Shown here: piece after piece, positions 52,805 through 63,430 of the stretch
Layout: each line of letters starts with the position of its first letter
Position numbering within the stretch: the first letter of the stretch is position 1
NCBI GenBank assembly: GCA_032622095.1
Contig: CP136069.1
Coordinates: 45,174,194 to 45,238,193, forward strand
Origin: Siphonodentalium dalli
Lineage: Eukaryota > Mollusca > Scaphopoda > Gadilida > Siphonodentaliidae
DNA: 64,000 nt
Direction: 5' to 3'
The notes under the pieces: model-generated
What the model saw: only the letters and a program-made list of their open reading frames with translations
Database searches by the model: none
Told to the model about the DNA's origin: nothing
Made by a program: the position numbers and the translations under genes

Positions 52805-53275
52805 AGGCCTGAGAATATGGTGCTGGACATTTGCAGAATGAGGTCCCCAGAAGGTGAATTTAGTGAAGCTACCGCACACAGCAGACTAGCATCCCTGAAT
52901 TTACCCTCAGGGGACCTCATTCTGCTTTGGCCTCATCTTCTCTGGAAAGTATTTTTATCGTAAAATTAAAAAAAAAATTTAGTTTCTTCACAAAGATTTT
53001 TTTTTTCTGTTCTAGTTAAATTTCTCTATATCCCCAAATCGGCAGATGACACATTGCATAATTGAGTTGCGCAATGGGTGCAAATCACATTCTTTACAAT
53101 CTGGGAACATAAATCTGAGTTTATTTCTCCCATAGCAGATGAGACCATGTAGAGTGAGGTCCCAAGAGGATGAATTTGCTGATGCTAGCCCGCTGCGTGG
53201 ACTAGCGTCACTAAATTCACCCTCTGGGGACCTCCTCCTACAAATGTCCGGCACCATATTCTGAAGCCTGTGCAT
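52805..53275. mobile_element. F3 element, full length
   Basis: Hairpin 1 at 52833-52925, spacer with GCCTCATCTTCTCTGGAAAG, hairpin 2 at about 53150-53240. Flanks AATATGGTGCTGGACATTTG and CAAATGTCCGGCACCATATT are inverted. Confidence 0.87.
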
Positions 53276-53395
53276 AACTATCATTCAAAAGGAATGTTTA
53301 TTAAACTATTTTTTTTAGTTGGTATTTATATTTTTCAATTTTGTTCATGCTATGTAAATGATCATTGCTCAACATTGAAATGATGGCATCAAATT

Positions 53396-53521
53396 CTCTG
53401 TTGTTTCATGACTACCGTCTACCGGTATCACAACATGCTCTGTTGTTTCATGACTACCGTCTACCGGTATCACAACATGCTCTGTTGTTTCATGACTACC
53501 GTCTACCGGTATCACAACATG
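53396..53521 (+). repeat. 42-bp tandem repeat, three identical units
   Basis: Each unit is CTCTGTTGTTTCATGACTAC followed by CGTCTACCGGTATCACAACATG. No differences among the three, so the expansion is recent. Confidence 0.96.
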
Positions 53522-53599
53522 GTTTGTAATTATACAAATGTTTGTAAAATCTCCACCAGCAGGAGAGGGTGAATGTGTTATTGCTTGTACGTTGCTTAT

Positions 53600-53705
53600 T
53601 TTCTACAGTCAGAATTGTATGTTGCTTAAATTCATAATATATATCGCATGCAGAGGGATTGTTTGGTCAAATTTTCTACAGTCAGAATTGTATGTTGCTT
53701 ATCCC
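53600..53705 (+). repeat. Direct repeat TTTTCTACAGTCAGAATTGT
   Basis: Two copies (about 53600 and 53673), each followed by ATGTTGCTTA, about 73 bp apart. Confidence 0.8.
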
Positions 53706-53933
53706 TCTCATGATGGAAGTTGTGCTAGTGCACCATTAAATATCTCTTATATATGTGAGTCTCCCATAGGAAGCCTCACATATATAAGAGAATGCACTGG
53801 CTTACAAGGTCAAGTAAATATTGTTAGGCCAATGTATTCTCTTATATATGCTGGTAGCCTCGCATATATAAGGGAATGCATTGGTACAGGGTTTTTGCCA
53901 AATTTCAGGAAGCTCCAGTCATGGAAGGTTTAA
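53700..53933. mobile_element. F2 element, worn ends
   Basis: Hairpin 1 left arm shortened (CTCTTATATATGTGAGTC), hairpin 2 about 53826-53885. Right end AGCTCCAGTCATGGAAGGTT. Confidence 0.75.
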
Positions 53934-54230
53934 ATTCATAATATATTTTGTGGGGTTGTTCGGTAAAATGTTCACATACAGGGGGATTGTTCGGTCAAAT
54001 TTTCACATACATGGGGGATTGTTTGGTAAAATTTTCTACAGTTTGAAATTACAGCCAAATCATAGGAGAAAACTAATGAAAAAACTCCACATCAACTATT
54101 TTCTACACCACGTTTCATATGCTAGTCAATACACCATAGACCATACACCAAGCCATTTAATATTTTTTTTTTGCAATTTACTGCAATATATGGTGAAAAG
54201 TTGTAGGATGGGTGTTCATAAACCATGATA

Positions 54231-54490
54231 TTAACCCTTCTATACTAACTACTCATTGACAGGTAATTCCATTAGGAAATGTTCAGATAATAAGTTCAAC
54301 GGTTGTTTGTTGACCTTATTATTGGAACATTTCCCACCAATGAATATGAATCCTTCTGCACTTCTATTAGCTTTTTGTCTTCTGTCATCTGCTTTTATTG
54401 CCTGAACGTCCCTCCAGATGAATAGTAGACCATTTCAATGTATACTTTTATAACTGAATGGGAGAATCCATTTAATAAAGAAATGGTTAA
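54231..54490 (+). mobile_element. F4 copy, best preserved
   Basis: TTAACCCTTCTATACTAACT to TTTAATAAAGAAATGGTTAA, with TTAA at both ends. Contains AGGAAATGTTCAGATAATAA and AACATTTCCCACCAATGAAT, a weakly paired interior. No ORF. Confidence 0.82.
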
Positions 54491-54524
54491 AATGCTTTTA
54501 CCTAAACAAGTTTCTTTTTTGTTC

Positions 54525-54895
54525 ATCACACCAGGGACGAGTCTAGAGTTTAAAATTGGGAGAAGTCGCTTCTCCCTGTTTGGTTATAAGGGAGAAGTGA
54601 ACAGAACTGTTAACAGAGAGAAGTAACAATGGCTGATGTTCAATTTATACTCTGACATCCCCCTTCCATGGTCCAATAAATATCATGCAACACATGAGCC
54701 CACTTACAAAATCATTATAGTGAGTAAGAGCACTGTTATACAGTAATCAGTAAATATACTTTAAACATGCTGTTTTGACATTTGCATACTGGTATATGAG
54801 AGAGGTCACTTCTCCCTGGGACAAAAATAAGGAGAAGTATTACATTTTAGAGAGAAGATGTCTCCCAAGTCGCCCTCTCGGCCGGTCCTGGAATA
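54525..54895 (-). mobile_element. Relative of the 7255 element
   Basis: CACCAGGGACGAGTCTAG left and CGGCCGGTCCTGG right; GGGAGAAGTCGCTTCTCCC and GAGAGGTCACTTCTCCC occur inside. Confidence 0.5.
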
Positions 54896-54952
54896 ACACA
54901 TAACTGGGTTCAGCTTACACTACACCAGACATGTTACATGTAGTATATCAAA

Positions 54953-55913
54953 AGCTGGGTCTGCGCTAGCCCAAAAATTTACTTTTTGCCAAATTAATTT
55001 AGAAGTTGCCAAATGCTATCAGTTTCTGCAACATTGAGACTTATATTTCGTAACTGCTGTTTGAATGAAACCGAGGATTATGTAAAACCACCACAAAGCA
55101 TACCAGTAATCTCTCCACTGGTGGATACAATTCTGGTTAAACACAAACTTGGTAGCTGATGCAGTACTACGTCTGGACTCTGGAGACAATGACTCTGGTA
55201 AATTACCTTCACTATCAGTGTCGCTATAAATAATTTCTACATGCTTTGCATGCGGTATGACAACACAGCGCATAATGCCTCCCTTTTTTCCCATGCTTCA
55301 AACTGGTGTTAACTGTTAAAATTCTTGGACATACATACTTGCAAGGTATTATTGGTAACATTATGGACTATTCATGTATGCTTTTACTGTTTAATTAGTT
55401 GTCAAAATCTCTAATTTTGTGAGCACTGTGTGAAATTATAAATGTTACAGATGATTTTATTGTGCTATTTTTAGCCAAGTGGGGAAACGACCACTGCATA
55501 TTTTGGAATTCCGACAAACACCTGTATGTACCAAATGGCTGCAATCGCTACTTAGCTTTACTGATGAGATGTTGTGATTGGTCGACACTGACATAATGCT
55601 TTCTGACGGAAATAGAAAACAGTATCATTATCTCCAGACATAGTACTGCATTAGCTGTCAAGTCTGTGTTTGAACCAGAACTGCTGTCAATACTGAAGCT
55701 ATCAGATTAATTGCGTCTTGATAGATGTGTTAACCTTATAAAACACGCCTATTGTGAGAGTTTCATGCAATGAATGGTATTGAGTGATCAATATTTTTCA
55801 ATTTTCTTGAGGAATTGAAAAGTGACTTGCCAAACCTTTTGCCAATGAAAATAGTTTTTGCCAAATGTGAATTGTTTTTGCATTTTGAAAACGGCAGCAC
55901 AAACCCTGATCGA
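54953..55913. mobile_element. Possible hAT-like element, about 960 bp
   Basis: Left GCTGGGTCTGCGCTAGCCC with TTTTTGCCAAATTAATTT; right end, reverse complemented, CAGGGTTTGTGCTGCCG with GCAAAAACAATTCACATTTG. TTTGCCAAAT motifs recur near both ends. No convincing target duplication. Confidence 0.45.
55019..55294 (-). CDS. Unassigned small ORF (91 aa)
   Basis: MGKKGGIMRCVVIPHAKHVE, an acidic/Ser-rich stretch (SDTDSEGNLPESLSPESRRS), then a Trp-rich hydrophobic segment, WRDYWYALWWFYIILGF. It lies inside the possible hAT-like element. Composition looks more protein-like than most ORFs here, but no family is recognised. Confidence 0.25.
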   Translation of the reverse strand: MGKKGGIMRCVVIPHAKHVEIIYSDTDSEGNLPESLSPESRRSTASATKFVFNQNCIHQWRDYWYALWWFYIILGFIQTAVTKYKSQCCRN

Positions 55914-55963
55914 AGGCTAAACATCCTAACCTTTCCAGTTAGTGGGATTCATGGAAATGCTTG

Positions 55964-56340
55964 ATTAAAGACATATTATCGACTTGTTCGGGTGCGTGAA
56001 TTTTATAAGTTAGTACTCAGGCGCTATGCCAATATGGGGAATGTAGCATTCTACTTACATTGCCAAAATTTCAAAGATTTCAACCATGCCACTCCATAGA
56101 AAACATCGTCGGAACTGCGCCCAATTGTAAATATTTACATCTCGATCCCGGACGCAACTATCGGCGATAATCTAACACAAATGATTTCGCCATCCAGAGC
56201 CATTGCATTTAATTAATATATAAGAATGACAATGTCTATCGTCAATTTGGATTGATATTAGTAACAAATAACTAGTTTGAGTAAGATTATTCTCAATTTC
56301 TATTTGATCACCCAACCAGAGTGTTTCACATGACTTTAAA
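55964..56340 (+). mobile_element. F5 copy
   Basis: TTGATTAAAGACATATTATC to CACATGACTTTAAAG; TTAA at both ends. Aligns along its whole length with 13297-13675. Confidence 0.85.
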
Positions 56341-56999
56341 GTGGCTTCATCATATTCCGCATTTAGTTGATGTCTGGTAATTTATAAATGGATCAAATGT
56401 GCATCTAAACAATTAAGTGCGTATTATTTGCGGCCATCTCTGCTATACAATAATGAAACAGTATCAGTCAGTAAGAAATTGTATTCACTCAGTTCGGCAT
56501 ATATATGAAATTTTGTTAGATGACTTACATCAGTCTGACAATGCTTCGGTGGTCTATTGTATAGCTCAGTCGACGACAGTGTTATTTGTATGTGTGGTCT
56601 TTTCATTGTTGTCATAATATATCTTCGTGAAAAAGCAATGTGGTCCATTGAGTAATTATTATGCATCTGGCGCCAATGATTCAAATCAGAACAGCCTATT
56701 TAAAATCATATCAAATCAAGATGAAAGATTCTGAATTGCATTGAATCGATTCGCAGGGCTCTTGTTATGAGACGCCACTTACTAAATTATGACAATTATG
56801 TATACATGATCTTGGGGTTAGAAAGAGCCATGTTTTTAAGTATTTAACCCTTTCAGTGCCAAGTCCGAATTTTGTATCAACCCATATTTCCTTGATCATT
56901 TTTCAAATTTATTGATCATAATAATGTGATACATTGTTGGAAAGAGCTCTTAGCTTGTTAATAAGTCTTGAAATAATATCTACCCTGGATATGAATACG
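56341..56999. other. Intergenic, nothing recognised
   Basis: No supported feature. Confidence 0.45.
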
Positions 57000-57143
57000 T
57001 ACAGTAATGCTCTAATTAATCGACTTCTTAACCACAGCAGAATTATGGGTAACTTTTCAGGATTTAGTCGGAAATAAAAATCCTGAAAAGTTACCCATAA
57101 TTCTGCTGTGGTTAAGAAGTCGATTAATTAGAGCATTACTGTA
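57000..57143. mobile_element. F1 copy, short form, CTTCTT/AAGAAG variant
   Basis: Both arms end after GGATTTAGTCGG / AATCC. Left ATTAATCGACTTCTTAACC and right GGTTAAGAAGTCGATTAAT pair exactly and are unique to this copy. Confidence 0.93.
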
Positions 57144-57853
57144 TAGCATAGTTTTCATTCTTTTAGTAGGAAGGAAAATTATTAAACTATATAACTCTCA
57201 GATGCTCGCCAATGACCAGATCAGGCACATCCTGAATTCAACTATTATAGTTATGTTTAACTATTATATTTCAATTTGACAGTAATAAATCCATAATTTC
57301 CCTGTGTTAACTATGAGATTGTGCATCCCAGTGCACAGCCAAATTGCCTTGCAGCAAAATTACAGCAAATGAACTGCCTCATGTTAAAATTTGTTTTGCT
57401 ACCCTTTGTGTTGGCTTATTTTAGTTAATAATGACACAATGGTTCCTTTCTAAATGACATTAACATGATCACTCAATTGCTTCTTCATAACAATATTTAC
57501 AGCAATTGCATATTAGTGGACTTCCCTGTGCCATCGTGATTAATCTTTCGCACAGATCGAGACATGTTATTTTGTCATAAAAACAAACATGTTTACCGAT
57601 TTAGTATTACATTGTTTTTTAATAATTTTTCGTGAAATATGATGTTGGGTTATGCCTCTTGTATCAAAAGCACAAAACAACGATACACGTATTTACCTAC
57701 TATAGTTGAATATAAGTATAATAGTTGAATTCAGGATGTGCCTGACCTGATGACATAAATACAAGATTGGTACATTCAGTATATCAAATAAGTAATTAGG
57801 GCTATACAGGGCTTAAATTGATCTGAAATTTTACTTGTCTTTGACTTGTTGTA
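57144..57853. other. Intergenic; one short inverted motif pair
   Basis: AGGCACATCCTGAATTCAAC (57223) and GTTGAATTCAGGATGTGCCT (57724) are exact reverse complements 480 bp apart, with ATTATAGTTA-type sequence inside each. They may be the ends of an unnamed MITE of about 520 bp. Confidence 0.65.
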
Positions 57854-58252
57854 TTAACCCTTTACCCAACAGAACGGCCCTGTACCAATGCATTCTCTTA
57901 TATATGCGAGTCGACCATAGGTCGCCTCGCATATATAAGAGAATGCATTGGCTTAACACATTAAAAATTATAAAATTGTTAAAGAATGTAAGAAAAAATG
58001 GTAAAAAGTGTTAAAAAAATATTTTTTTAGGCCAATGCATTCTCTTATATATGCGAGGCGACCTATGGTCGACTCGCATATATAAGAGAATGCATTGGCA
58101 CAGGGCATAACTGTAACTATCACAATGTGGTCAAGGAGCCGTTTCCAATGATATCCATATTTGTATGGTTCTATTGAGACAGACCGAAGATATTTTAGGC
58201 TGTTGAAGCTTTATTTGGCTGGTTTTGGCCGGTTTGTTGGGTAAAGGGTTAA
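57854..58252. mobile_element. F2 element, ACCCAACA subfamily, two perfect hairpins
   Basis: TTAACCCTTTACCCAACA and TGTTGGGTAAAGGGTTAA ends. Hairpin 1 (about 57884-57952) and hairpin 2 (about 58031-58099) are each perfect over 21 bp plus a pairing TCGACC/GGTCGA loop region, and each is the inverse of the other. Same family as 14030-14309. Confidence 0.92.
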
Positions 58253-58456
58253 AATGAGATTCCATATTCTGATCATGACAACTAAATTGATGAATATAAT
58301 GACAGTTGTATAATAAGAATCATGTAAATGTGTATTGTACAGTGTATAATTAATCCATTATTATCACATAAATTGTATTTATATTCTATGATGTCTGGTT
58401 CCTTATCTGATTGTTGATTGGATATTAAACCAGTTCAGATAACCATATTGTCCTTA

Positions 58457-58600
58457 TTAACCCTTTCATGATGGGAGCTGCACTGGTGCAGCATTAAACA
58501 TCCTGCCAGACATTTTCTTATATATGCGAGTTTCTCTTAAAGAGCCTCGTATATATATCAATGAAAGTGTCAATGCCACTGTAGCTCAACTTGGAAAGGG
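58457..58600. mobile_element. F2 element, truncated
   Basis: TTAACCCTTTCATGATGGG and one worn hairpin (TTTCTTATATATGCGAGTTT..GAGCCTCGTATATATA); the right end is not found. Confidence 0.7.
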
Positions 58601-58689
58601 AATAATTTCATGTGTTACAGTCAATGGAGTAATTAGGAATGCAGAAAGTTGAAAGGTCTAAGTAATACTAGATTATCAACATGAAGAGA

Positions 58690-60060
58690 TATCTATAAAG
58701 TAAAATCCAAGATGGTTGCTGGCAGCTATGTTTTCCAATGAAATTCAAAAACATTTGATAGCTTCCATCTAGTAGATCAATATCAAGATTATTATGAAGA
58801 TTGGTGATGATCGGATGAGGGAAATGGACTTTAGGGTGTGCCAAAGAGTAAAATCCAAGATGGCTGCCAACGGACATGTTTTACGGCCGAATGACCCAAA
58901 AATGGCTCGTTCCCATCTACATGTCAATGTTAACAGCAATGACAAATTTCATGATAATCCGACCAAAGGTACGACCTGTAGCCCTTGCCAAAGGATTTAG
59001 TCGAGCAAAGAGTAAAATCCAAGATGGCTGCCAGCAGCCATGTTTTATGGCCGAATGACCCCCAAAATGAAACGTTCCCATCTGCATGTCAATATTAACA
59101 TCCACGACAAATTTCCTGATGATCAGACGAACACTCGGGGCTGTAGCCCGTGCTAATGGATTGAATTTTGAATTCCAAGATGGCTACTGGCAGCCATGTT
59201 TTTGTGCAGAAAGACGCCCAAATGACTCGTTCCTATATACATGTCAACAGCCATGACAAATTTCATGATGATCCGACCAAGGGTACGACCTGTAGCCCAT
59301 GCCAAAGGATTTATTCATGCAAAGAGTAAAATCCAAGATGGTTGCCAGCGGCTTCGTTTTATGGCCAAATGACTCGTTTCCATCTACATGTAAATATTAA
59401 CATCCATGACAAATTTCATGATGATACGACCAAAGGTACGACATGTAGCCCGTGCCAAAGGATTTAGTCATGCAAAGAGTAAAATCCAAGATGGCTGCTG
59501 ACGGCCATGTTTTATGTCTGAATGACCCCAAAGTGACTCTTTCCCCTCTACATATCATTATTAACACAATTTACAAATTTCATGATGATCAGACAAACAG
59601 TACGGCCTGTAGCCCGTGCAAATGGATTGAATTTTGAAACCCAAGATGGCCGCTGGCGGCCATGTGTTTTGGACGAATGACCCCAAAATGACTATTTCCC
59701 ATCTACATGTCAATGTCAACAACCATGACAAATATCATGATGATCCGACCAAAGGTACGACCTGTAGCCAGTGCTAATGGACAAGTACTTTTGGGCACAT
59801 TTTCGTGTGTCCAAAAGGACGTTCTTTAATGTTGTTTTATACCCGTGCAGGGTCAACCCTTTCCTGTGAATACAGGCCAAAAGTACGACCTGTAGCCCGT
59901 GCCAAAGGATTTAGTCATGCAATGAGTAAATCCAATATGGCTGCTGGTGACCACGTTTTTTGGACGAATGACCCCAAAGTGACTCGTTCCCATCTGCATG
60001 TCATTGTTAACATGCATCCATGACAAATTTCATGATGATACGACCTGCAGCTAGTGCCAA
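58690..60060 (+). repeat. Tandem array, about eight 155-160-bp units
   Basis: CCAAGATGGCTGCC-type motifs begin near 58705, 58855, 59013, 59174, 59333, 59481, 59641 and 59930. Each unit continues AGCCATGTTTTATGGCCGAA, GACCCCAAAATGACTCGTTC, CATGACAAATTTCATGATGA and GGTACGACCTGTAGCC. GGCTGCCAGCAGCC inside the unit can itself fold. ORFs here are repeat-derived. The last unit is longer, with GACAAGTACTTTTGGGCACA, which recurs at 60062. Confidence 0.85.
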
Positions 60061-62400
60061 TGGACAAGTACTTTTGGGCACATTTTCGTTCTTTAATGTT
60101 TTATACTCGTGCAGGGTCAACCCTTTCCTACGAATGCAGGCCAGCGGGATTTGTTGACATTGAGGCCTGTGCAAATCAGTTGGTGTATTGTAACCTGGAC
60201 AGCGTTGGTCTCTCATTCGGTTATCAAACGATTGGATTATTCCTCTTGGCTGCAAGTTCTGTATGCTGTACGTAAAACTTTGACACAAACCTTATAAACG
60301 GTTTGACTGAGAGTCTGAGACCTGCGGGTTAAATGGTTATGCGAGTCAGATGACTTCATTTGGCAAAACATGTTACAAGTAACATTCACATGGCTGAACA
60401 TGTCTAATGTTTAGTATTATACAAGTGAAAGTTAACAATGGATGGAATCTTCTTGAAGTCTGTATTGTTGATGCAATAGGTGCCATTTGTCAACATAGAG
60501 TTACTGCTCTTCCCTTACTGTCAAATTAGTAGAGATTGGGAATACACATAGGTGTCCACCACTGAGCGAATTTATGCCACCATGATTTTCTTGTAGGAAA
60601 ATGCCTCTAGTTTCAGGATCTGGTTGGTGCACTAAGAAAATGTGGTCCAACATAACTTTTTTCATGCCTTTTCTATGAGTGCCCACCTCATTTTAAAGCT
60701 ATTTTCCGAAAATACTACAATTTTGTAAACTTCATTTTATTACGAAATTTATCATGCCAAGAAGTCAATATGCGATATGGGAGATGAATTAGTATGATAG
60801 AGCTGAAATGTGCTTCAAATATCTACGAAAGATATTCGTGGTGACGCCAAGAGGCGCCTAACTCTTGGTGACGCTGCACTATTTTCGTCGATTCACCAAA
60901 GTGACCTCGTTTCGTTTTCACTGACCGGAAATCTATACTGAAAAAGTATAACATATTTGGCGTTGTAGTGACCAGTAGCATACTGGCGATCTGATAAGCC
61001 CAATAACTTGAAAATAATTAGCCCATGTCACGTATAGTACCCTAATAACCTACCCCTACCCCGAAACGCAAATTCTAGCATGTCGACCACATTCATGTAA
61101 TTTTTGTTTTATTGCGACGTAATACATTGATAATCAAAGTAGTATCATATATCATTTTCTTTAAATGGGTGCTTATTGTTCAAACGCTTCACACAGAGCG
61201 ACGCCTGTCCCATTATCGTCCGGAAAGAGTGCACATGATTGGTCTTAATTTGAGTTTCAAAAATTTATGAACAGGGTGGAGGGGGGGGGCAGTTTACCGC
61301 CCCGCCCCCAATTTTTTTTCAAAATTTTCATGTTCATGCCTGACATTTGGGGGGATTGGTGACAGGTGCGTCATCCCCACCCCCAACTTTGGTCAAATTT
61401 TTCATTTTCATGTTGAAATTGTTCTCATTGTTTGAATTTAAAACCAGTAATTATTGAGGAAATTATTTTATACTTTTCTTTTTGTAGCATAGTTTTCTAC
61501 TTTGGGCCAAACGTTTGGTCTGAAATGGCCATTAGTTGGACATTTTCTAACATCTTAAGGGTGTGTCAGAATGGAAAGTTCCAACCCAAAGGGGGTGCAA
61601 ATGGAATTTAACATGGGAGTTTGTTTGGTTTTGGTTTGATTCAAGAGGGAGGGGTGTACTGTTTGAAATTTCAATGTGGACATCCCCAATGGATGAGCCT
61701 CCCAAATAAGTTTCTCACCATATATAGTCTTCTTTTTATATTGCCCGTTTTAAAAAGGGGACGTGTTATGTTTTCGTCTGTTCATCACCCCTACCGTCCG
61801 TTCGTTCATTTTTCGTTTCCGGGTAACTTTAGTTCTACATCTTTTAGTCTGATCGCCCATTTTTTAACAGAATCGCGCCCCTGCCTTTGTCTGCCTTTGT
61901 TGGAATATTTGGATTTCGATGTTCGTTTCCTTTTAGTAACTTCAGTTATATTAGTGCTGACTGAGTGGAATGACAGTTGGTGTGCATGTTTACATTTACA
62001 CTCGATACAGATCAAGTTCCATTTTGGGTTTCTTCCATCTATATTTACCTGAGTTAATGGACACTTTTAAAATTTAAATTGGTGTTTGTTTTATTTCCGG
62101 ATGATATCTTCAGTTATATACTGTTAACTGAATGGAATCATATTTAATGCGCCATGCACCTTGCCAACTGAGGCACCAGTGCCCACAACCAACATAATCT
62201 AAATGTCGGACATTGAGGTGGTCAAGACTCTGTATCGCCTTGGGCATGCATGCGCCGGGTCAGAATTTGATTATTTTAATAATGAGGATCCGAGTCATAG
62301 TGATTTCCCCAATTTCTGGTCAGTCACACTTTTGATATAACTAACTAACTTTGCGGCACATGCAGGCAATTTATAATGAGAAAATTCCAATCGCCCTTAT
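60061..62400. other. Intergenic; scraps of repeats
   Basis: Includes a second copy of the TTTTGGGCACATTTTCG / GTGCAGGGTCAACCCTTTCC block (60070-60125), a G run at 61278-61287 with a CCCCGCCCCC run near 61300, and a T-like scrap with CCGTCCGTTCGTTCAT near 61793. No gene. Confidence 0.45.
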
Positions 62401-62569
62401 CACAAATCCGCCGGACAGAGGAAATTAATGGAAGACTGACAGTTAGGTTTTAATCATGTTAAACGGCCGGTCGCGCGATCTGGCGATGGACATCGTGATA
62501 GAGATGGGATGGATGAAGACTTGATGCGGTGACACAAATTCAAGATGCGGACTCATATATATCAGATAT

Positions 62570-62797
62570 GTGGAGGCACGGACTCAGTATGAGTGTTCAT
62601 TGCTTCAAATGCATGTGCTTGATTCAGTTATCGTGAACAAATTCTCATTTCTTATCGAAATGGCCATGCATGTATCGATCGGAATGGCATTGTTGGCACA
62701 AGTTCCTCAAATCATGCAGATCCAGCTTGAAAATCGGTCCCGATTTTCGTCCATGTCGGTGTTCGAACCCGCGCCAACCTCGTCTAGCCAAGACTGA
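62570..62797 (+). other. Weak coding candidate
   Basis: Open frame of 75 codons in a repeat-poor, slightly GC-richer stretch, with LIEMAMHVSIGMALLAQVPQ hydrophobic and SMSVFEPAPTSSSQD at its end. The frame begins at a GTG, no domain is recognised and no splice context was established. Confidence 0.12.
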
Positions 62798-62904
62798 CTG
62801 AGATGATCATATCCACGACCTATATAAAATATTATAACCTCCTCGGCTACGGGGGACATCCTTAAAAAGGAATCCTTTCATCGAGAGTTGGGAAGCGCGT
62901 ATAT

Positions 62905-63430
62905 ATCTTATTAAAAACAACCGTCATGGTTTACATGCTGGCTATACTCTGGTAAAATTGGTAAAGTCTCTGGTAAAAGCCATGTAAAGTATATGCAAAC
63001 GGGACATGTTCATGTAAAGGCATGGTGTACCCAACTTGATACTCTCGTCAAATGCTGCATGGTGAAAAAGGACAAACATGGGTAAAACTCATGTTAATCA
63101 GAACATACATACTCTGGTGAATTCTTGATGGAGTCATGGTTCAACAACTTATACTCAGGTAAAAGCCACGTAAATATATGTTTTCATGGCTATATATACT
63201 CTTGTAAAATATGGTAAAGTCAGGTAAACAATTATATACTCTGGTAAAAGTCCATGTAAAAATGCATATCCTATATCCTTGTAAAGTCCATGCAAAGGCT
63301 TGGTGTAAAATACATGGATAAAACCCACGTAAACCCGTGTAAATCAGAACGTACTCAGGCAAAGTCATTGTGTGACAGATTATACTCTGATAAAATCTTG
63401 GTGAAACGGGATATATTCTGGTACCACCTC
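62905..63430 (+). repeat. Degenerate tandem array
   Basis: TATACTCTGGTAAAA, CATGTAAAG and GGTAAAGTC motifs recur about every 40-60 bp. Units are too diverged to fix a period. Non-coding. Confidence 0.65.

Noticed and set aside
59452-60288. Short ORFs on both strands
   Set aside because: All derive from the 155-bp tandem array and its trailing duplication.
61621-62052. 143-codon ORF
   Set aside because: Overlaps a T-type scrap (CCGTCCGTTCGTTC), no domain, no splice context.
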